From Clostridium sp. AM33-3 (GTDB lineage Bacteria; Bacillota; Clostridia; Lachnospirales; Lachnospiraceae), in the NCBI RefSeq assembly GCF_003480315.1, contig NZ_QUIV01000015.1, forward strand, positions 1-64,000: a stretch of DNA of 64,000 nucleotides. The letters run 5' to 3'. The position numbers and the translations under genes are program-made. The notes beneath the pieces are model-generated. The model was not told where the DNA came from. It was given only the letters and a program-made list of their open reading frames with translations, and did no database searches. Below, piece after piece: positions 35,987 to 45,406 of this stretch. Positions within the stretch are counted from its first letter, which is position 1, and each line of letters starts with the position of its first letter.

Positions 35987-37669
35987 ATGCGTACAAAACG
36001 ATTAGGTGATATGCTTCTGGAACTGGGACTGATCACGCAGGAGCAGTTAAAGCAGGCCCTGGAATTCCAGTCCAGAGAAAAAGGCCGTCTGGGCTCTATT
36101 CTGATCGAGCATAACTTTATTACGGAACGGCAGCTGATCGATGCCCTTCGCATGCAGCTTGGTATCGAGTATATTGACCTGACCAAGGTGGACATTGCGC
36201 CGGAGATGTCCCGGTATGTTCCGAAAAATCTGGCAAAGCGCATGAGCATTGTGCCGGTGCGTAGCTCGAAGGACCAGCTGTTTCTGGCTATGGCGGATCC
36301 GCTCAACTTTATGGCGGTGGAGGAGGCACAGCGCACGTCCAGAAAGCGTATCGTGCCGATGATCGCTTCGGAGCCGGCTGTCCAGCATGCCATCAACGTG
36401 CTCTACGGCAATGAAGGCGCAGCACAGGCCATGGCGCAGATCCGCGCGGAGAATGCAGCCACTATGGAGACAGAGACAGCGGCCCGGTCATCCGAAAGTC
36501 AGGAAAATGCAACCCCGATGGTACGCCTGGTCAATTCCATCATTGAGCGGGCCTATACGGAGAATGCATCCGATATCCATTTCGAACCGACGCAGGAGGA
36601 ACTGATCGTCCGCATGCGTATTGACGGCCAGCTGCACCGCATCATGGTCATTCCTGGAGAGCTGAAGGATTCTGTGATATCCCGTCTGAAGATCATGTCT
36701 CACATGGACATCGTGGAAAAGCGGATCCCGCAGGATGGACGCGCAGTCCTTTCCGTAAAAGATACGGAGCTGGATATGCGAACCTCCACGCTGCCGACGA
36801 TCTATGGCGAGAAGGTGGTGATCCGTATCCTGCGCAGAAATGAGGAAACGCTGAACCGGCGCGGCATCGGTATCCCGCCGCTTGAGGATGCCAAGATCGA
36901 TAAGCTTCTGGGCCTGACCTCCGGTGTGATCATGATCGTGGGACCGACCGGTTCCGGTAAATCCTCGACCATGTATACCCTGATTCGTGAACTGCTTTCT
37001 GACCGGACCAACCTGATCACGCTGGAGGATCCGGTAGAGTATCATATGAAAGGCGCTACGCAGGTACAGATCAATGAAAAGGTCGGCCTGACCTTTGCTT
37101 CCGGTCTGCGTTCTATCCTGCGCCAGGACCCGGACATCATCTGTGTTGGTGAGATCCGGGACGGCGAGACCGCAGAGATCGCCATGCGCGCCGCTATGAC
37201 CGGTCACCTGGTCATCACCACGATCCATACCGAGGATGCCATTTCCGCCATCGACCGTCTGCGCGATATGGGCGTACCGCCTTATCTGATCGCGGCAGGC
37301 CTGCGCGGTGTCATTTCCCAGCGTCTGCTGCGCCGCATCTGTCCAAGCTGCAGAGAGCAGATCGTGCCGCCTAAGAAAGCCCTGGAGCTTGCGAAAATAC
37401 CGGATATTCCGGGGCGGATCTACTGGCACGGAGCCGGCTGCGACCACTGCTTCCGCTCCGGCTACCGCGGACGGATCGGTGTATTTGAGGTCATGGTGAT
37501 CCAGGAAGGTCTGCGCCGCTGTATTATGGAAGGAGCAGACCGGCCGCGCTTTATGGAGGCTGCGAGAAGGGAAAGCGCGTATATCCCGATGTCAGAGCAT
37601 GCGCAGAAGCTTCTGGAGAATGGAACTACAACCGTGGACGAGATCATCCGAACGCTGTCCATCTTCTAA
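35987..37669 (+). CDS. pilB: Type IV pilus assembly ATPase PilB
   Basis: PilB is the cytoplasmic hexameric motor that extends the pilus. The 560-residue protein has an N-terminal MshEN/GspE-II domain (residues 1-150, RLGDMLLELGLITQEQLKQAL), Walker A GPTGSGKSSTMYTL near 319, Asp/His boxes (LRQDPDIICVGEIRD, TIHTEDAISAIDRL) and a zinc site made of CPSC near 451 and CDHC near 486. It is the first gene of the pilus operon. No clear promoter was found between the thrH terminator and its ribosome site AAGGAG. Confidence 0.95.
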   Translation: MRTKRLGDMLLELGLITQEQLKQALEFQSREKGRLGSILIEHNFITERQLIDALRMQLGIEYIDLTKVDIAPEMSRYVPKNLAKRMSIVPVRSSKDQLFLAMADPLNFMAVEEAQRTSRKRIVPMIASEPAVQHAINVLYGNEGAAQAMAQIRAENAATMETETAARSSESQENATPMVRLVNSIIERAYTENASDIHFEPTQEELIVRMRIDGQLHRIMVIPGELKDSVISRLKIMSHMDIVEKRIPQDGRAVLSVKDTELDMRTSTLPTIYGEKVVIRILRRNEETLNRRGIGIPPLEDAKIDKLLGLTSGVIMIVGPTGSGKSSTMYTLIRELLSDRTNLITLEDPVEYHMKGATQVQINEKVGLTFASGLRSILRQDPDIICVGEIRDGETAEIAMRAAMTGHLVITTIHTEDAISAIDRLRDMGVPPYLIAAGLRGVISQRLLRRICPSCREQIVPPKKALELAKIPDIPGRIYWHGAGCDHCFRSGYRGRIGVFEVMVIQEGLRRCIMEGADRPRFMEAARRESAYIPMSEHAQKLLENGTTTVDEIIRTLSIF

Positions 37670-37696
37670 ACAGGAAAAGAAAGGAACGATCCGAAT

Positions 37697-38758
37697 ATGT
37701 ATCGATATACCGCAGAAATACTGATTGCGATAGCAGCAGAAAAGGAAGCCTCAGATGTGCACCTGATCGCGGGCCTGCCGCCAAAATGCCGGATTGACGG
37801 CCAGATCCGCAGCCTGACAGACGAACCTTTGTCTTACGAGGACTGTGAGGAGCTTGGAAGACAGCTGGCCGGGGAGCATGTCAGAAGGATAGACCAGATC
37901 GGCCAGCTGGATTTTTCCGCAACGCTTGCCGGACGGCGCATCCGGATCAACCTGTTCCGCCAGCAGGGGGCTCTTTCTGCTTCGCTGCGCCTTTTAAGCA
38001 ATACCATCCCAAGGCTTCAGGAACTGGGACTGCCGGATGCCGTGCGTCAGTTTTCACGCTGGAATAAGGGCATTGTTCTGGTGACCGGTGAAACCGGAAG
38101 CGGAAAGTCCACTACCCTGGCAGCCATTCTGGACCAGATCAACCAGACAAGGCCCGTTCATATCATTACGCTGGAGGACCCGATCGAGTATGTGTATACC
38201 CCGCAGCGCGCCATCATCAACCAGCGTGAGGTGGGCGTGGATGTAGAAGACTATGAGCATGGGCTCTACGCATCCCTGCGGGAAGACCCGGATGTGATCC
38301 TGATCGGTGAGATGCGGACACCGGAAACCATCGAGACCGCGCTGGTGGCGGCAGAAACCGGGCACCTGGTTTTTTCTACTCTTCATACAAACTCCGCAGT
38401 CGACAGCATCGACCGGATTGTAGGGGTGTTCCCGGAAAATAAGCAGCCTCAGATCCGTCTGCAGCTGTCCATGACATTGAAAGCAGTTCTGGCACAGCAG
38501 CTGGTACCACGTGCCGAAGGGAAGGGGCGCGCGGCAGCCTGCGAGCTTATGATGATCACGACTCCGATCCGGAACCTGATCCGGGACGGCCGCACTCCGC
38601 AGATGCAGAGCTATCTGCTGTCCGGAGCAAAGGATGGTTCTGTTACGATGGACCATTCCCTGCTTGAGCTGGCTCAGCGCGGCGTGATCATGCCGGAGAC
38701 TGCAATGGAATCTGCGTATGATCCGGCCGAGCTGCAAAAGAGCTTTTTGTTACGCTAA
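37697..38758 (+). CDS. pilT: Type IV pilus retraction ATPase PilT
   Basis: PilT drives pilus retraction and twitching motility. The 353-residue protein has Walker A GETGSGKSTTLAAI near residue 131, the LREDPDVILIGEMR and TLHTNSAVDSIDRIVGVFPENKQPQIR blocks, and the N-terminal ASDVHLIAGLPPKCRIDGQ typical of PilT. The AIRNLIRE motif needed for retraction in other PilT proteins appears as TPIRNLIRDG. Confidence 0.94.
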   Translation: MYRYTAEILIAIAAEKEASDVHLIAGLPPKCRIDGQIRSLTDEPLSYEDCEELGRQLAGEHVRRIDQIGQLDFSATLAGRRIRINLFRQQGALSASLRLLSNTIPRLQELGLPDAVRQFSRWNKGIVLVTGETGSGKSTTLAAILDQINQTRPVHIITLEDPIEYVYTPQRAIINQREVGVDVEDYEHGLYASLREDPDVILIGEMRTPETIETALVAAETGHLVFSTLHTNSAVDSIDRIVGVFPENKQPQIRLQLSMTLKAVLAQQLVPRAEGKGRAAACELMMITTPIRNLIRDGRTPQMQSYLLSGAKDGSVTMDHSLLELAQRGVIMPETAMESAYDPAELQKSFLLR

Positions 38759-38865
38759 AATAAGTTATGAAATTTAAAACAAATAATTTGTCATAAAAGA
38801 CAGCGTATTTGTCACAATTTGATGTATTTTATTTAGTACAATAACGCTTCGGAAATAAGTGTTTC

Positions 38866-38894
38866 TTTACAACGAAATAGTAAGGTGATAAAAT
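38866..38894 (+). promoter_or_regulatory. Internal promoter before pilC
   Basis: TTTACA (38866-38871) and TAAAAT (38889-38894) are 17 bases apart in the AT-rich 208-base gap between pilT and pilC. This would let pilC and the pilins be expressed independently of the motors. I see no c-di-GMP riboswitch in the gap. Confidence 0.55.
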
Positions 38895-38966
38895 CAGAAT
38901 GAAAATTTGAAAGGCTATTAAGAATTTCTTCATAACCTTGTAAGACATGCGCTTGGAGGTTGAGAT

Positions 38967-40184
38967 ATGCCGACTTTTTCATATCGGGCACTCGGCAGAG
39001 ACGGAAAGGAAGTCCGCGGCGTGCTCCAGGCAGAAACAGAAACGGCTGCCGCAACCAGAGTCCGGGACAGCTATCCGGTACTGCTAAGCATCAGCCGCGA
39101 GGCAGAAAAGAAAAAACAGACAAGCCTGCTGCAGATGGAAATTGGTAATAAGCGGATCAGGACCAAGGATTTATCCATTCTCTGTTCCCAGTTTGCCATC
39201 ACTCTCCGCTCAGGAATGTCCATATCCCGTTCCATGCAGATGCTGGCTGGACAGTGTGGTGATAAACGTCTGCGCAGGGTCATGGCGGAAGCGGCCACAG
39301 AGGTCGCTGCAGGAAGCACCGTGGCGGCAGCTCTGGAGAAGCACCGGGAACGCTTTCCGCTTACCTTTATTGAGACGATCCGGGCAGGCGAACAGTCCGG
39401 TACCCTGGACCAGTCCTTTGAACGGCTGCACAAATACTACGACAAGGCTTATAAGACTACAGAGAAAATCAAAAGCGCGCTCACCTACCCCATGTTTGTC
39501 ATTGCGATCGCGGTAGTGGTCGTCATCATTGTTATGGCCAAGGTGGTCCCGACGCTGGCCAATGTATTTGCGGATCTGGGAGGAAAGCTTCCTCTTATGA
39601 CCCGGATGCTCATCGGCGCGTCAGACTTCTTCGCTGCGTGGTGGCTGGTCATGATTGCGTTCTGGGCTGTCTTTATTCTTGCGTTTCGCATGTACACAAA
39701 GACACCGGACGGAAAGATCCGGAAGGCTAAAATAGCGTTATCACTGCCGTTAGTGGGCATCATCAACCAGATGAACGCCGCGGCGCAGTTTGCCAATACC
39801 ATGTCCGTTCTTCTGGCAGCAGGCATCACGCTGGATCAGGCCGTGGAAACCACAGCCAAGGTCATGGATAACGCGTTGTTCCGGGACGAGGTCCAGGCTA
39901 TGCGCGGAACCATTGAGCAGGGCCGTACCCTGACAGACTGTCTGAAGGGCAGGAAGTATTTTCCACAGACCATGATCGATATGTGTGCGGTAGGAGAAGA
40001 AACCGGTGAGCTGGAGGATACGTTAGAGAATGTGGCGGATTACTACATCAACGAAGCCGATTTCCGGATCCAGAGACTTCTGGCCATGCTGGAGCCAACG
40101 CTGCTGATCCTGCTGTCCATCTTCGCGGGATTCATTGTGGTGTCGATCTACCTTCCGATTTTCACGATGTACGATTTGATGTAA
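38967..40184 (+). CDS. pilC: Type IV pilus inner-membrane platform protein PilC
   Basis: The 405-residue protein has two T2SSF domains (QFAITLRSGMSISRSMQMLAGQ... and QFANTMSVLLAAGITLDQAVETTAKVM), three membrane segments (near residues 170-195, 220-240 and 375-398) and the conserved ALTYPMFVIAIAVVVVIIVM. It is the membrane platform on which PilB and PilT act. Confidence 0.95.
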   Translation: MPTFSYRALGRDGKEVRGVLQAETETAAATRVRDSYPVLLSISREAEKKKQTSLLQMEIGNKRIRTKDLSILCSQFAITLRSGMSISRSMQMLAGQCGDKRLRRVMAEAATEVAAGSTVAAALEKHRERFPLTFIETIRAGEQSGTLDQSFERLHKYYDKAYKTTEKIKSALTYPMFVIAIAVVVVIIVMAKVVPTLANVFADLGGKLPLMTRMLIGASDFFAAWWLVMIAFWAVFILAFRMYTKTPDGKIRKAKIALSLPLVGIINQMNAAAQFANTMSVLLAAGITLDQAVETTAKVMDNALFRDEVQAMRGTIEQGRTLTDCLKGRKYFPQTMIDMCAVGEETGELEDTLENVADYYINEADFRIQRLLAMLEPTLLILLSIFAGFIVVSIYLPIFTMYDLM

Positions 40185-40272
40185 TGAAAAACTGTACGCA
40201 ACACGATTGAAACGAAGGAGCCCTTCGATCAATAATAAAAAATAAAAACTTTTACAAAAGGAGACTAAAAAC

Positions 40273-40698
40273 ATGAAAAGCTTATTCAAAAAGGTTCGTG
40301 GAAACAAAAAAGGCTTCACGCTGGCAGAGCTGCTGGTAGTAGTAGCAATCGTAGGTATTCTGGTTGCAATTTCTATTCCGGTGTTTACTGCACAGCTTGG
40401 TAAGGCAAGAAAGGCAACTAACGAAGCAAACTTAAGAGCAGCAAAAGCAGCTGCAGTAGCATATTATTTAACTGAAGATAATAATGGTACCGCAACAAGT
40501 GAAGGTGGAAAGTACACGTATGATATTCAGACTGGTACTGTGGGAACTTATACGGGTACTCTTGATGCAGCTAAAAAGAAAGAAATCGGAAATGCTGATT
40601 CTAATGCGGTATATACACATATTTGGGTAGAAATCACTGATGCCGCAAACGATGCTGTAGGTTCAACCGCAGTTTATGCTGATTCTGAAGCTAAATAA
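40273..40698 (+). CDS. Major type IV pilin
   Basis: The 141-residue prepilin has a class III signal with leader residues 1-14 (ending KKG), mature start FTLAELLVVVAIVGILVAISIPVF (Glu at +5) and a small variable globular domain. It carries a strong ribosome site (AAAAGGAG), and a terminator follows it directly, the arrangement expected for an abundant major subunit. Within the variable part GC is about 38% by my count, lower than the neighbouring genes, which suggests diversifying exchange. The mature subunit is about 127 residues and has no cysteine pair. Confidence 0.93.
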   Translation: MKSLFKKVRGNKKGFTLAELLVVVAIVGILVAISIPVFTAQLGKARKATNEANLRAAKAAAVAYYLTEDNNGTATSEGGKYTYDIQTGTVGTYTGTLDAAKKKEIGNADSNAVYTHIWVEITDAANDAVGSTAVYADSEAK

Positions 40699-40714
40699 GG
40701 GAAATAACTCAATG

Positions 40715-40746
40715 AAAAAGTGGATGGGATTTCCCATCCACTTTTT
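40715..40746 (+). terminator. Terminator between the two pilin genes
   Basis: AAAAAGTGGATGGGA and CCCATCCACTTTTT form a nearly perfect stem with a 3-base loop and a T run. It should limit read-through from the major pilin into the downstream pilus genes and so set the pilin to assembly-gene ratio. Confidence 0.92.
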
Positions 40747-40808
40747 GGTATAATCAAATTGATGTTTAAAAGTTATATAGGAATCTCTTAATAGAAGGAG
40801 GAGTATTT

Positions 40809-41417
40809 ATGCTAAAATACAGGCAGAAACAGGCTTTTACCTTATCTGAACTCCTCGTAGTGGTTGCCATCGTCGGTATCCTGGTGGCGATCAGCATTCC
40901 GGTTTTTGCTTCTCAGCGCGAGAAGGCGAGACGCGCAGTGGACATGGATACAGCCAGGAAAATTAAGTCAGCACTGGTTTTGGCCTATAACAACGAAGAA
41001 ATTCAGGTTCCCAGAACCACTAGCTCCAACGGATACGGTACCTGGGTCATGCTTTGCAACGGAACAACAGAATACGCACCTCAGGCTTACCGCGACAACG
41101 GAAAAACGGTAAAAGGCATGTGGTGCGGTGCGAATAAAGGTGTTACCGTTCACGGCCATACCGTAGATCATGACTGGACCTATAACAAGGATGTGGAAAA
41201 TATCCTGAAGGCATATGGCCTGGATGCAGTGGCCTTGCGCACGCACAGCAACGGAGATAAAAACGGCTGGGACTGGATCATCATTGAGGTTGGCTACAAC
41301 GAAAAAGGCGAATTCATCAGCAGAATGTATTCCGGTTATAAAAATCAGAATGGCGCTGCCGGACAGGAAAAGAATCCGTCCAATCTCGAAAAAATGTTAT
41401 ACAAAACAGCTTCATAA
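40809..41417 (+). CDS. Second type IV pilin-like protein
   Basis: The 202-residue prepilin starts MLKYRQKQA then FTLSELLVVVAIVGILVAISIPVF. Its N-helix is nearly identical to the major pilin, but Ala replaces Gly just before the cleavage point. The 140-residue globular domain is unrelated to that of the first pilin and rich in Trp, Asn and Tyr (GTWVMLCNGTTEYAPQAY, GWDWIIIEVGY). It may be an alternative major pilin or an abundant minor pilin. AGAAGGAGG precedes the ATG. Confidence 0.9.
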   Translation: MLKYRQKQAFTLSELLVVVAIVGILVAISIPVFASQREKARRAVDMDTARKIKSALVLAYNNEEIQVPRTTSSNGYGTWVMLCNGTTEYAPQAYRDNGKTVKGMWCGANKGVTVHGHTVDHDWTYNKDVENILKAYGLDAVALRTHSNGDKNGWDWIIIEVGYNEKGEFISRMYSGYKNQNGAAGQEKNPSNLEKMLYKTAS

Positions 41418-41431
41418 TCTGGGAGAACATC

Positions 41432-42208
41432 ATGCTACATATTAGTTTTGGCCTCACAGCCTACATCCTCTGTATCACCTTCCTTCTGGGCTGCTGCCTG
41501 GGAAGCTTTGCGGACTGCCTGGCCATGCGCCTGTTATCGGGAGAGTCGGCCCTTGCCGGACGTTCCCACTGCGACAGCTGCGGCCATGTTTTGGGTGCGC
41601 CGGACCTGGTGCCTCTGTTCTCCTGGCTTTTTTTAAAGGGCAAATGCCGCTACTGCGGCGCAAAGGTTCCGGCAGAGTGCTTTTTCACCGAGCTGCTTGC
41701 TGGAATCGGCTGCTGCATGGTGGTTTATCGTTTTGACTTGTCCGTCATGAGTCTGCGGGGCATTCTTCTCGGTCTGATCCTTCTGACCATGGCCCTGACC
41801 GATCTTCATGGCTGGATCATTCCTGACCGACTGCAGATAGCGGGCTGTCTGGTGTTTTTGGTGACGGCCTTCCTTTTGCCGAAACCGGTGTTCCATATAC
41901 TGCGCGGTTTGCTTTTCGGAACGGTGCTCGGCGGCGGAATGCTGCTGTTATCTCTTCTGTTTGACCGGCTGACCGGAAAGGAAAGCCTTGGCGGCGGGGA
42001 CATCAAATTGTTTTTTATGACCGGGCTGTATTTGAATTCAGCCTGGGAGCTTTTGTTTTATCTGATCTTAAGCTGTCTGCTTGGACTCGGGTTCGCGGCA
42101 CTGCGCAGATCGCAGCGGCTTCCCTTTGGCCCTTCCATCGCGGCGGCGTGCTTTATCATGACCCTCTATGGAACTGTGATCACCCGTTGGTATACGGGAC
42201 TGTTTTAA
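41432..42208 (+). CDS. pilD: Prepilin peptidase PilD
   Basis: PilD cuts the prepilin leaders and methylates the new N-termini. The 258-residue protein has the N-terminal methylase part with its zinc site (CDSCGHV and CRYCGAKVP at about residues 47-75), then the aspartic protease part with ALTDLHGWIIPD (first Asp near residue 130) and GGGDIKLFFMTG (second Asp near 190). About seven membrane segments are present. It must process five prepilins in this operon, some with Ala instead of Gly at -1. Confidence 0.94.
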   Translation: MLHISFGLTAYILCITFLLGCCLGSFADCLAMRLLSGESALAGRSHCDSCGHVLGAPDLVPLFSWLFLKGKCRYCGAKVPAECFFTELLAGIGCCMVVYRFDLSVMSLRGILLGLILLTMALTDLHGWIIPDRLQIAGCLVFLVTAFLLPKPVFHILRGLLFGTVLGGGMLLLSLLFDRLTGKESLGGGDIKLFFMTGLYLNSAWELLFYLILSCLLGLGFAALRRSQRLPFGPSIAAACFIMTLYGTVITRWYTGLF

Positions 42209-42218
42209 ACGGAGTATT

Positions 42219-43196
42219 GTGCACACGATGAAAAATTGTCTGGGAATTGAAATTGGACATTGCCGCATTAAAATTGCATATATGGAGCGGGGCGAGCTGA
42301 AGAAATATGTGTCGGTCCGCCTGGATAATGATACGTTTACAGATATGAAATTATATGCGGAGTTTATACAGGATATATTGCGCGAAAATAACATTCACTG
42401 CAAAAATGTGGTGTTTGCGCTGCGTCAGGATGATACCTATGTAAAACGCTGCAGGCTGCCGCTGATGACAACAGACCAGCTGAAGCTGAACCTTCCCTAT
42501 GAGTTCCACGACTATATCGGAGAGGAACTGGGGGCATATCAGTTCGACTATGCAGTGATCGAGCGGACGGAGGAGCAGCTGGATCTTCTGGCGGCTGCCT
42601 GCCGGAAAGAGCTTTGCGGACAGTTTAAGAAGCTGGCCAAATTGTCGCGTTTGAAGCTGGTGGGACTTGTCCCCTCCGTGGTGGGTCTGGAGCGGATTCT
42701 GGAGCATATGCAGAACGGGGAGCGGGATAAGGATTTCGCGGTGGTTGACCTTGGAACAAAGGCACTGCGCGTGCATTTTTTCCGAAAAGGGATTTATGAC
42801 ATTACCCGCACCATGGAGCCGGGCTGTGAGGAGATCGAACGGCTGCACCGGGGCGATAAGACAAGGCTGGATGAGCTGGATATGGATGCGGAAGACGCAT
42901 TCTGGACAACACAGAGTGAGAAGGCAATCGACAGGCACCTGCAGGACCGTTATCAGAGCATTGCGGTACAGATTATGCGTGTCCTGAACTTCTATAGCTT
43001 CAACAATGCGGATAATACCATCGATACGCTTTATTACTGTGGAGGAGGCGCACGATACCAGGCCCTGATCAGTGAGCTGGCGGAAACTGTGGAAATTCCG
43101 GTAAAAAGCATAGGCGGGCTTCTTACTGAGGCAGAGGAAGAAAACAACCCGGAATGGGTAGACAGTCCGCAGACGGTTGGCGTGCTGCTTGATTAA
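42219..43196 (+). CDS. pilM: Pilus assembly protein PilM
   Basis: PilM is an actin-fold cytoplasmic ATP-binding protein that anchors PilN and links it to the motors. The 325-residue protein has LGIEIGHCRIKIAYM (phosphate 1), DLGTKALRVHFF (phosphate 2) and YYCGGGARYQAL (adenosine) motifs. The start is either GTG at 42219 or ATG at 42228; GGAG lies 4 and 13 bases away respectively, so neither is ideal. Confidence 0.88.
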   Translation: MHTMKNCLGIEIGHCRIKIAYMERGELKKYVSVRLDNDTFTDMKLYAEFIQDILRENNIHCKNVVFALRQDDTYVKRCRLPLMTTDQLKLNLPYEFHDYIGEELGAYQFDYAVIERTEEQLDLLAAACRKELCGQFKKLAKLSRLKLVGLVPSVVGLERILEHMQNGERDKDFAVVDLGTKALRVHFFRKGIYDITRTMEPGCEEIERLHRGDKTRLDELDMDAEDAFWTTQSEKAIDRHLQDRYQSIAVQIMRVLNFYSFNNADNTIDTLYYCGGGARYQALISELAETVEIPVKSIGGLLTEAEEENNPEWVDSPQTVGVLLD

Positions 43197-43207
43197 GGAG
43201 GTATATC

Positions 43208-43852
43208 GTGGCTGATTTAAAAACTATCGCGAATATCCAGATTGGCGGTCCGAAATACCCGAGCAAAAAGCGGATCAATCTGTATCAGCGTGAATTTAAG
43301 AAACGCGTGATCGCGGCGCAGGTCGGAGCTTTTGCCGTATTTCTGGTTTTCTTATATGGCTTTGTCCAGGTGGGCATTGTCATGCCGCTTCAGGAGGTAG
43401 AGCGCGCGGAGCAGGACTATCAGCGCATGGAGCAGCAGCTGGCTGCCATGAAGCTGGCAAACAGCGTCATGCCGGAGGTGCAGGAGGCATATGCCCACTA
43501 TGGCAGTGCCTGGCAGAATGAGAAGGAGCAGCAGATCCCGGACCGGCTGAAAATCACGGCGCTCATAAAGGAGCGGGTCTTCCCGCTCTGTAAATGTATT
43601 CCGGCCGTCTCGATCGTGGATGACCATGTGGAGTTTCTTTGCGGGCTGGAGCGCGGAAGCATGCTTCCGGAGCTGGTAAGACAGCTTGAGGCGGATGAGT
43701 CTGTCCGCTATGTGACGGCATCTCTGGAAGCATCGGATGATGTGAACGCTGCTGGTGTATTTAGCACGAAGCTGGCACTCAGTAAAAGGGTGGTGGCACA
43801 TGTGACGGTTTACTTTAAAGTTCCTGGAGAGAGTGGGGAAGAAAACGGATGA
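43208..43852 (+). CDS. pilN: Pilus assembly protein PilN
   Basis: The 214-residue protein has a short cytoplasmic N-terminus that contains PKYPSKKRINLYQREFKKR (the INLYQ-like motif PilM binds), one membrane helix (about residues 37-57), a coiled-coil stretch (about 58-85) and a small extracytoplasmic domain. This is the PilN architecture. Its end overlaps the next gene by four bases. Confidence 0.85.
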   Translation: MADLKTIANIQIGGPKYPSKKRINLYQREFKKRVIAAQVGAFAVFLVFLYGFVQVGIVMPLQEVERAEQDYQRMEQQLAAMKLANSVMPEVQEAYAHYGSAWQNEKEQQIPDRLKITALIKERVFPLCKCIPAVSIVDDHVEFLCGLERGSMLPELVRQLEADESVRYVTASLEASDDVNAAGVFSTKLALSKRVVAHVTVYFKVPGESGEENG

Positions 43853-44544
43853 GATCCTTAATGCAATATGTACTGACAAGAACACAGAAGCTGGCTCTTG
43901 TGATCCTTGCGCTGCTGGTGCTGCTGGCCGGCTGGTATGTGGGAATTTACACGCCGATCCAGGACCGCATCCGGGCAGCTGATACAGCCGGGCTGGAGGA
44001 TGAGATAGCCCTGGAGCAGATAAAAGCCTCCAAGATCAAGGCCATGCAGGCTGAGATTGACGAAAACCGGGCCTCCGGCGCGCCGGTCGTTCCTTCCTAT
44101 AACAATTTCAAGCAAGAGCTGGAACAGCTCAATGAGGTATACGGCCGTGCCTATGAGTTTTCCTTTACCTTCTCGGAGCCGGAGGTGGATGGAACCGGTG
44201 TACGCCGCAACATTGCTGTGTACTGTGAGGCAGAAAATTACGATGCGGCAGCAGAGCTGATGCGTCAGATCCTGCAGGGACCGTACCGCAGCATGATCCA
44301 TGACGTCAGCATAAACAGCATGGCAAGAGCACTTCCGAATCAGATGGCGGACCTTAAGAAAGGGCGTGTATCCCTTTCCTTCAATATGACCTACTATGAG
44401 ACCACCGTAGGAGCGGACAGCCTGGAGGGATTGCCGGTCGAGGAGACACAGCAGGCACAGGCAGACGGACTTGCGAATTCGGATCTGTCAGATCTGCAGC
44501 GCTCTGATCTGGAAACCGCTGCAGAGGCAGCACTTGGAGAATAA
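43849..44544 (+). CDS. pilO: Pilus assembly protein PilO
   Basis: The 231-residue protein has one membrane helix (residues 12-33, LALVILALLVLLAGWYVGIY), a coiled coil (about 45-68) and a ferredoxin-like extracellular domain (VYCEAENYDAAAELMRQIL). It matches PilO in layout and pairs with PilN. PilP and the secretin PilQ are absent, as expected for a single-membrane cell. Confidence 0.82.
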   Translation: MRSLMQYVLTRTQKLALVILALLVLLAGWYVGIYTPIQDRIRAADTAGLEDEIALEQIKASKIKAMQAEIDENRASGAPVVPSYNNFKQELEQLNEVYGRAYEFSFTFSEPEVDGTGVRRNIAVYCEAENYDAAAELMRQILQGPYRSMIHDVSINSMARALPNQMADLKKGRVSLSFNMTYYETTVGADSLEGLPVEETQQAQADGLANSDLSDLQRSDLETAAEAALGE

Positions 44545-44547
44545 AGC

Positions 44548-45339
44548 ATGAAGAGGGCAGGCAGACAATCTGGTGGGCAGCAAAAGCGCCGTCCACGTGT
44601 TTATACAGTGCTTGGCAGTGAAACAGGCGCAAGCCTGGTGGCCGCGATCCTGTTTTTTGTACTGTGCGGAGTCGGAGCATCGGTCATTCTGGCCTCTGCC
44701 TCTGCCTCTGCCGGGAAGATGCAGCGGGTTCCCGAAACAGACCAGAAGCGCTTTGCGGTGGAATCGGCAGCCGCGTTTTTGCGGGATGAGATGAAGGACA
44801 GCAAAAATAAGATCACGATCACGGATGTAAAGGTAGAGGACAGCAGAGAAAATAAGCCAACAGCCTATCCGACCCTGACCTATCTGTATTCTGACAAAAC
44901 GGCATTGGATCCTGCCCGGAATATGATCGATGCCTGCGTGGTGGATCTGTACCGTACCCTGCAGCAGGATGAGGAAAACGCGCCGCAGCAGGAGAAAGCA
45001 GAAAAGGATTTTCTGATGTCGGTCAGGAAAAAGGGCAGCACACAGTATTACGATCAGCTTGAGACACGGGTGAAGCTGACGATGGATTCGGACTATCATA
45101 TCACAGCCGTTCTTTCTGATACACAGACAGCTGATGCGAAGAAAGAGGACCGCTGTGAGCGGAAGCTGACCATTCCGGCAAAGATAGAGACTGAGGAAAC
45201 CGTGGAGGAAAAGGATTACGAAAGAACGGGACCGGATGGAGATGTGGAGGAGGAGTGGACGATCACGACCACGACCCGCGTTACGACCATCTGCTGGGAA
45301 CGGGGCCTGATCGAGCGGACACATCCGGATGAGGACTAG
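44548..45339 (+). CDS. PilX-like minor pilin or pilus-tip protein
   Basis: The 263-residue protein has a basic N-terminus and then one hydrophobic helix (about residues 27-52, ETGASLVAAILFFVLCGVGASVI) in the style of PilX/GspK N-terminal segments, which lack the usual FTL start. The extracellular part is charged and contains long Lys/Glu runs (EETVEEKDYERTG) and one Cys pair. Its 3' end lies in a 34-base sequence that is repeated after the stop codon (45315-45389). Confidence 0.65.
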   Translation: MKRAGRQSGGQQKRRPRVYTVLGSETGASLVAAILFFVLCGVGASVILASASASAGKMQRVPETDQKRFAVESAAAFLRDEMKDSKNKITITDVKVEDSRENKPTAYPTLTYLYSDKTALDPARNMIDACVVDLYRTLQQDEENAPQQEKAEKDFLMSVRKKGSTQYYDQLETRVKLTMDSDYHITAVLSDTQTADAKKEDRCERKLTIPAKIETEETVEEKDYERTGPDGDVEEEWTITTTTRVTTICWERGLIERTHPDED

Positions 45340-45389
45340 CATCCGGAAAAATCGGGCGGACACATCCGGATGGAGACTGGCATCCGGAA
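45315..45389. repeat. Tandem 34-base repeat with 41-base period
   Basis: Copies at 45315-45348 and 45356-45389 differ at three positions and contain CATCCGGATG palindromes. The first copy encodes the last residues and stop of the PilX-like gene; the second lies in the leader of the next gene. A local duplication is the simplest explanation. Confidence 0.85.
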
Positions 45390-45406
45390 CACAGGAGGTG
45401 AAGCCG

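Noticed and set aside
38759..38966. Possible c-di-GMP riboswitch in the pilT-pilC gap, as in some clostridial pilus loci
   Set aside because: No conserved aptamer blocks were found; only a promoter is supported.
45329..45406. Earlier ATG for the minor pilin gene at 45407
   Set aside because: It lies inside the end of the preceding gene without a ribosome site, and AGGAGG supports 45407; the extra residues would also lengthen the prepilin leader beyond reason.
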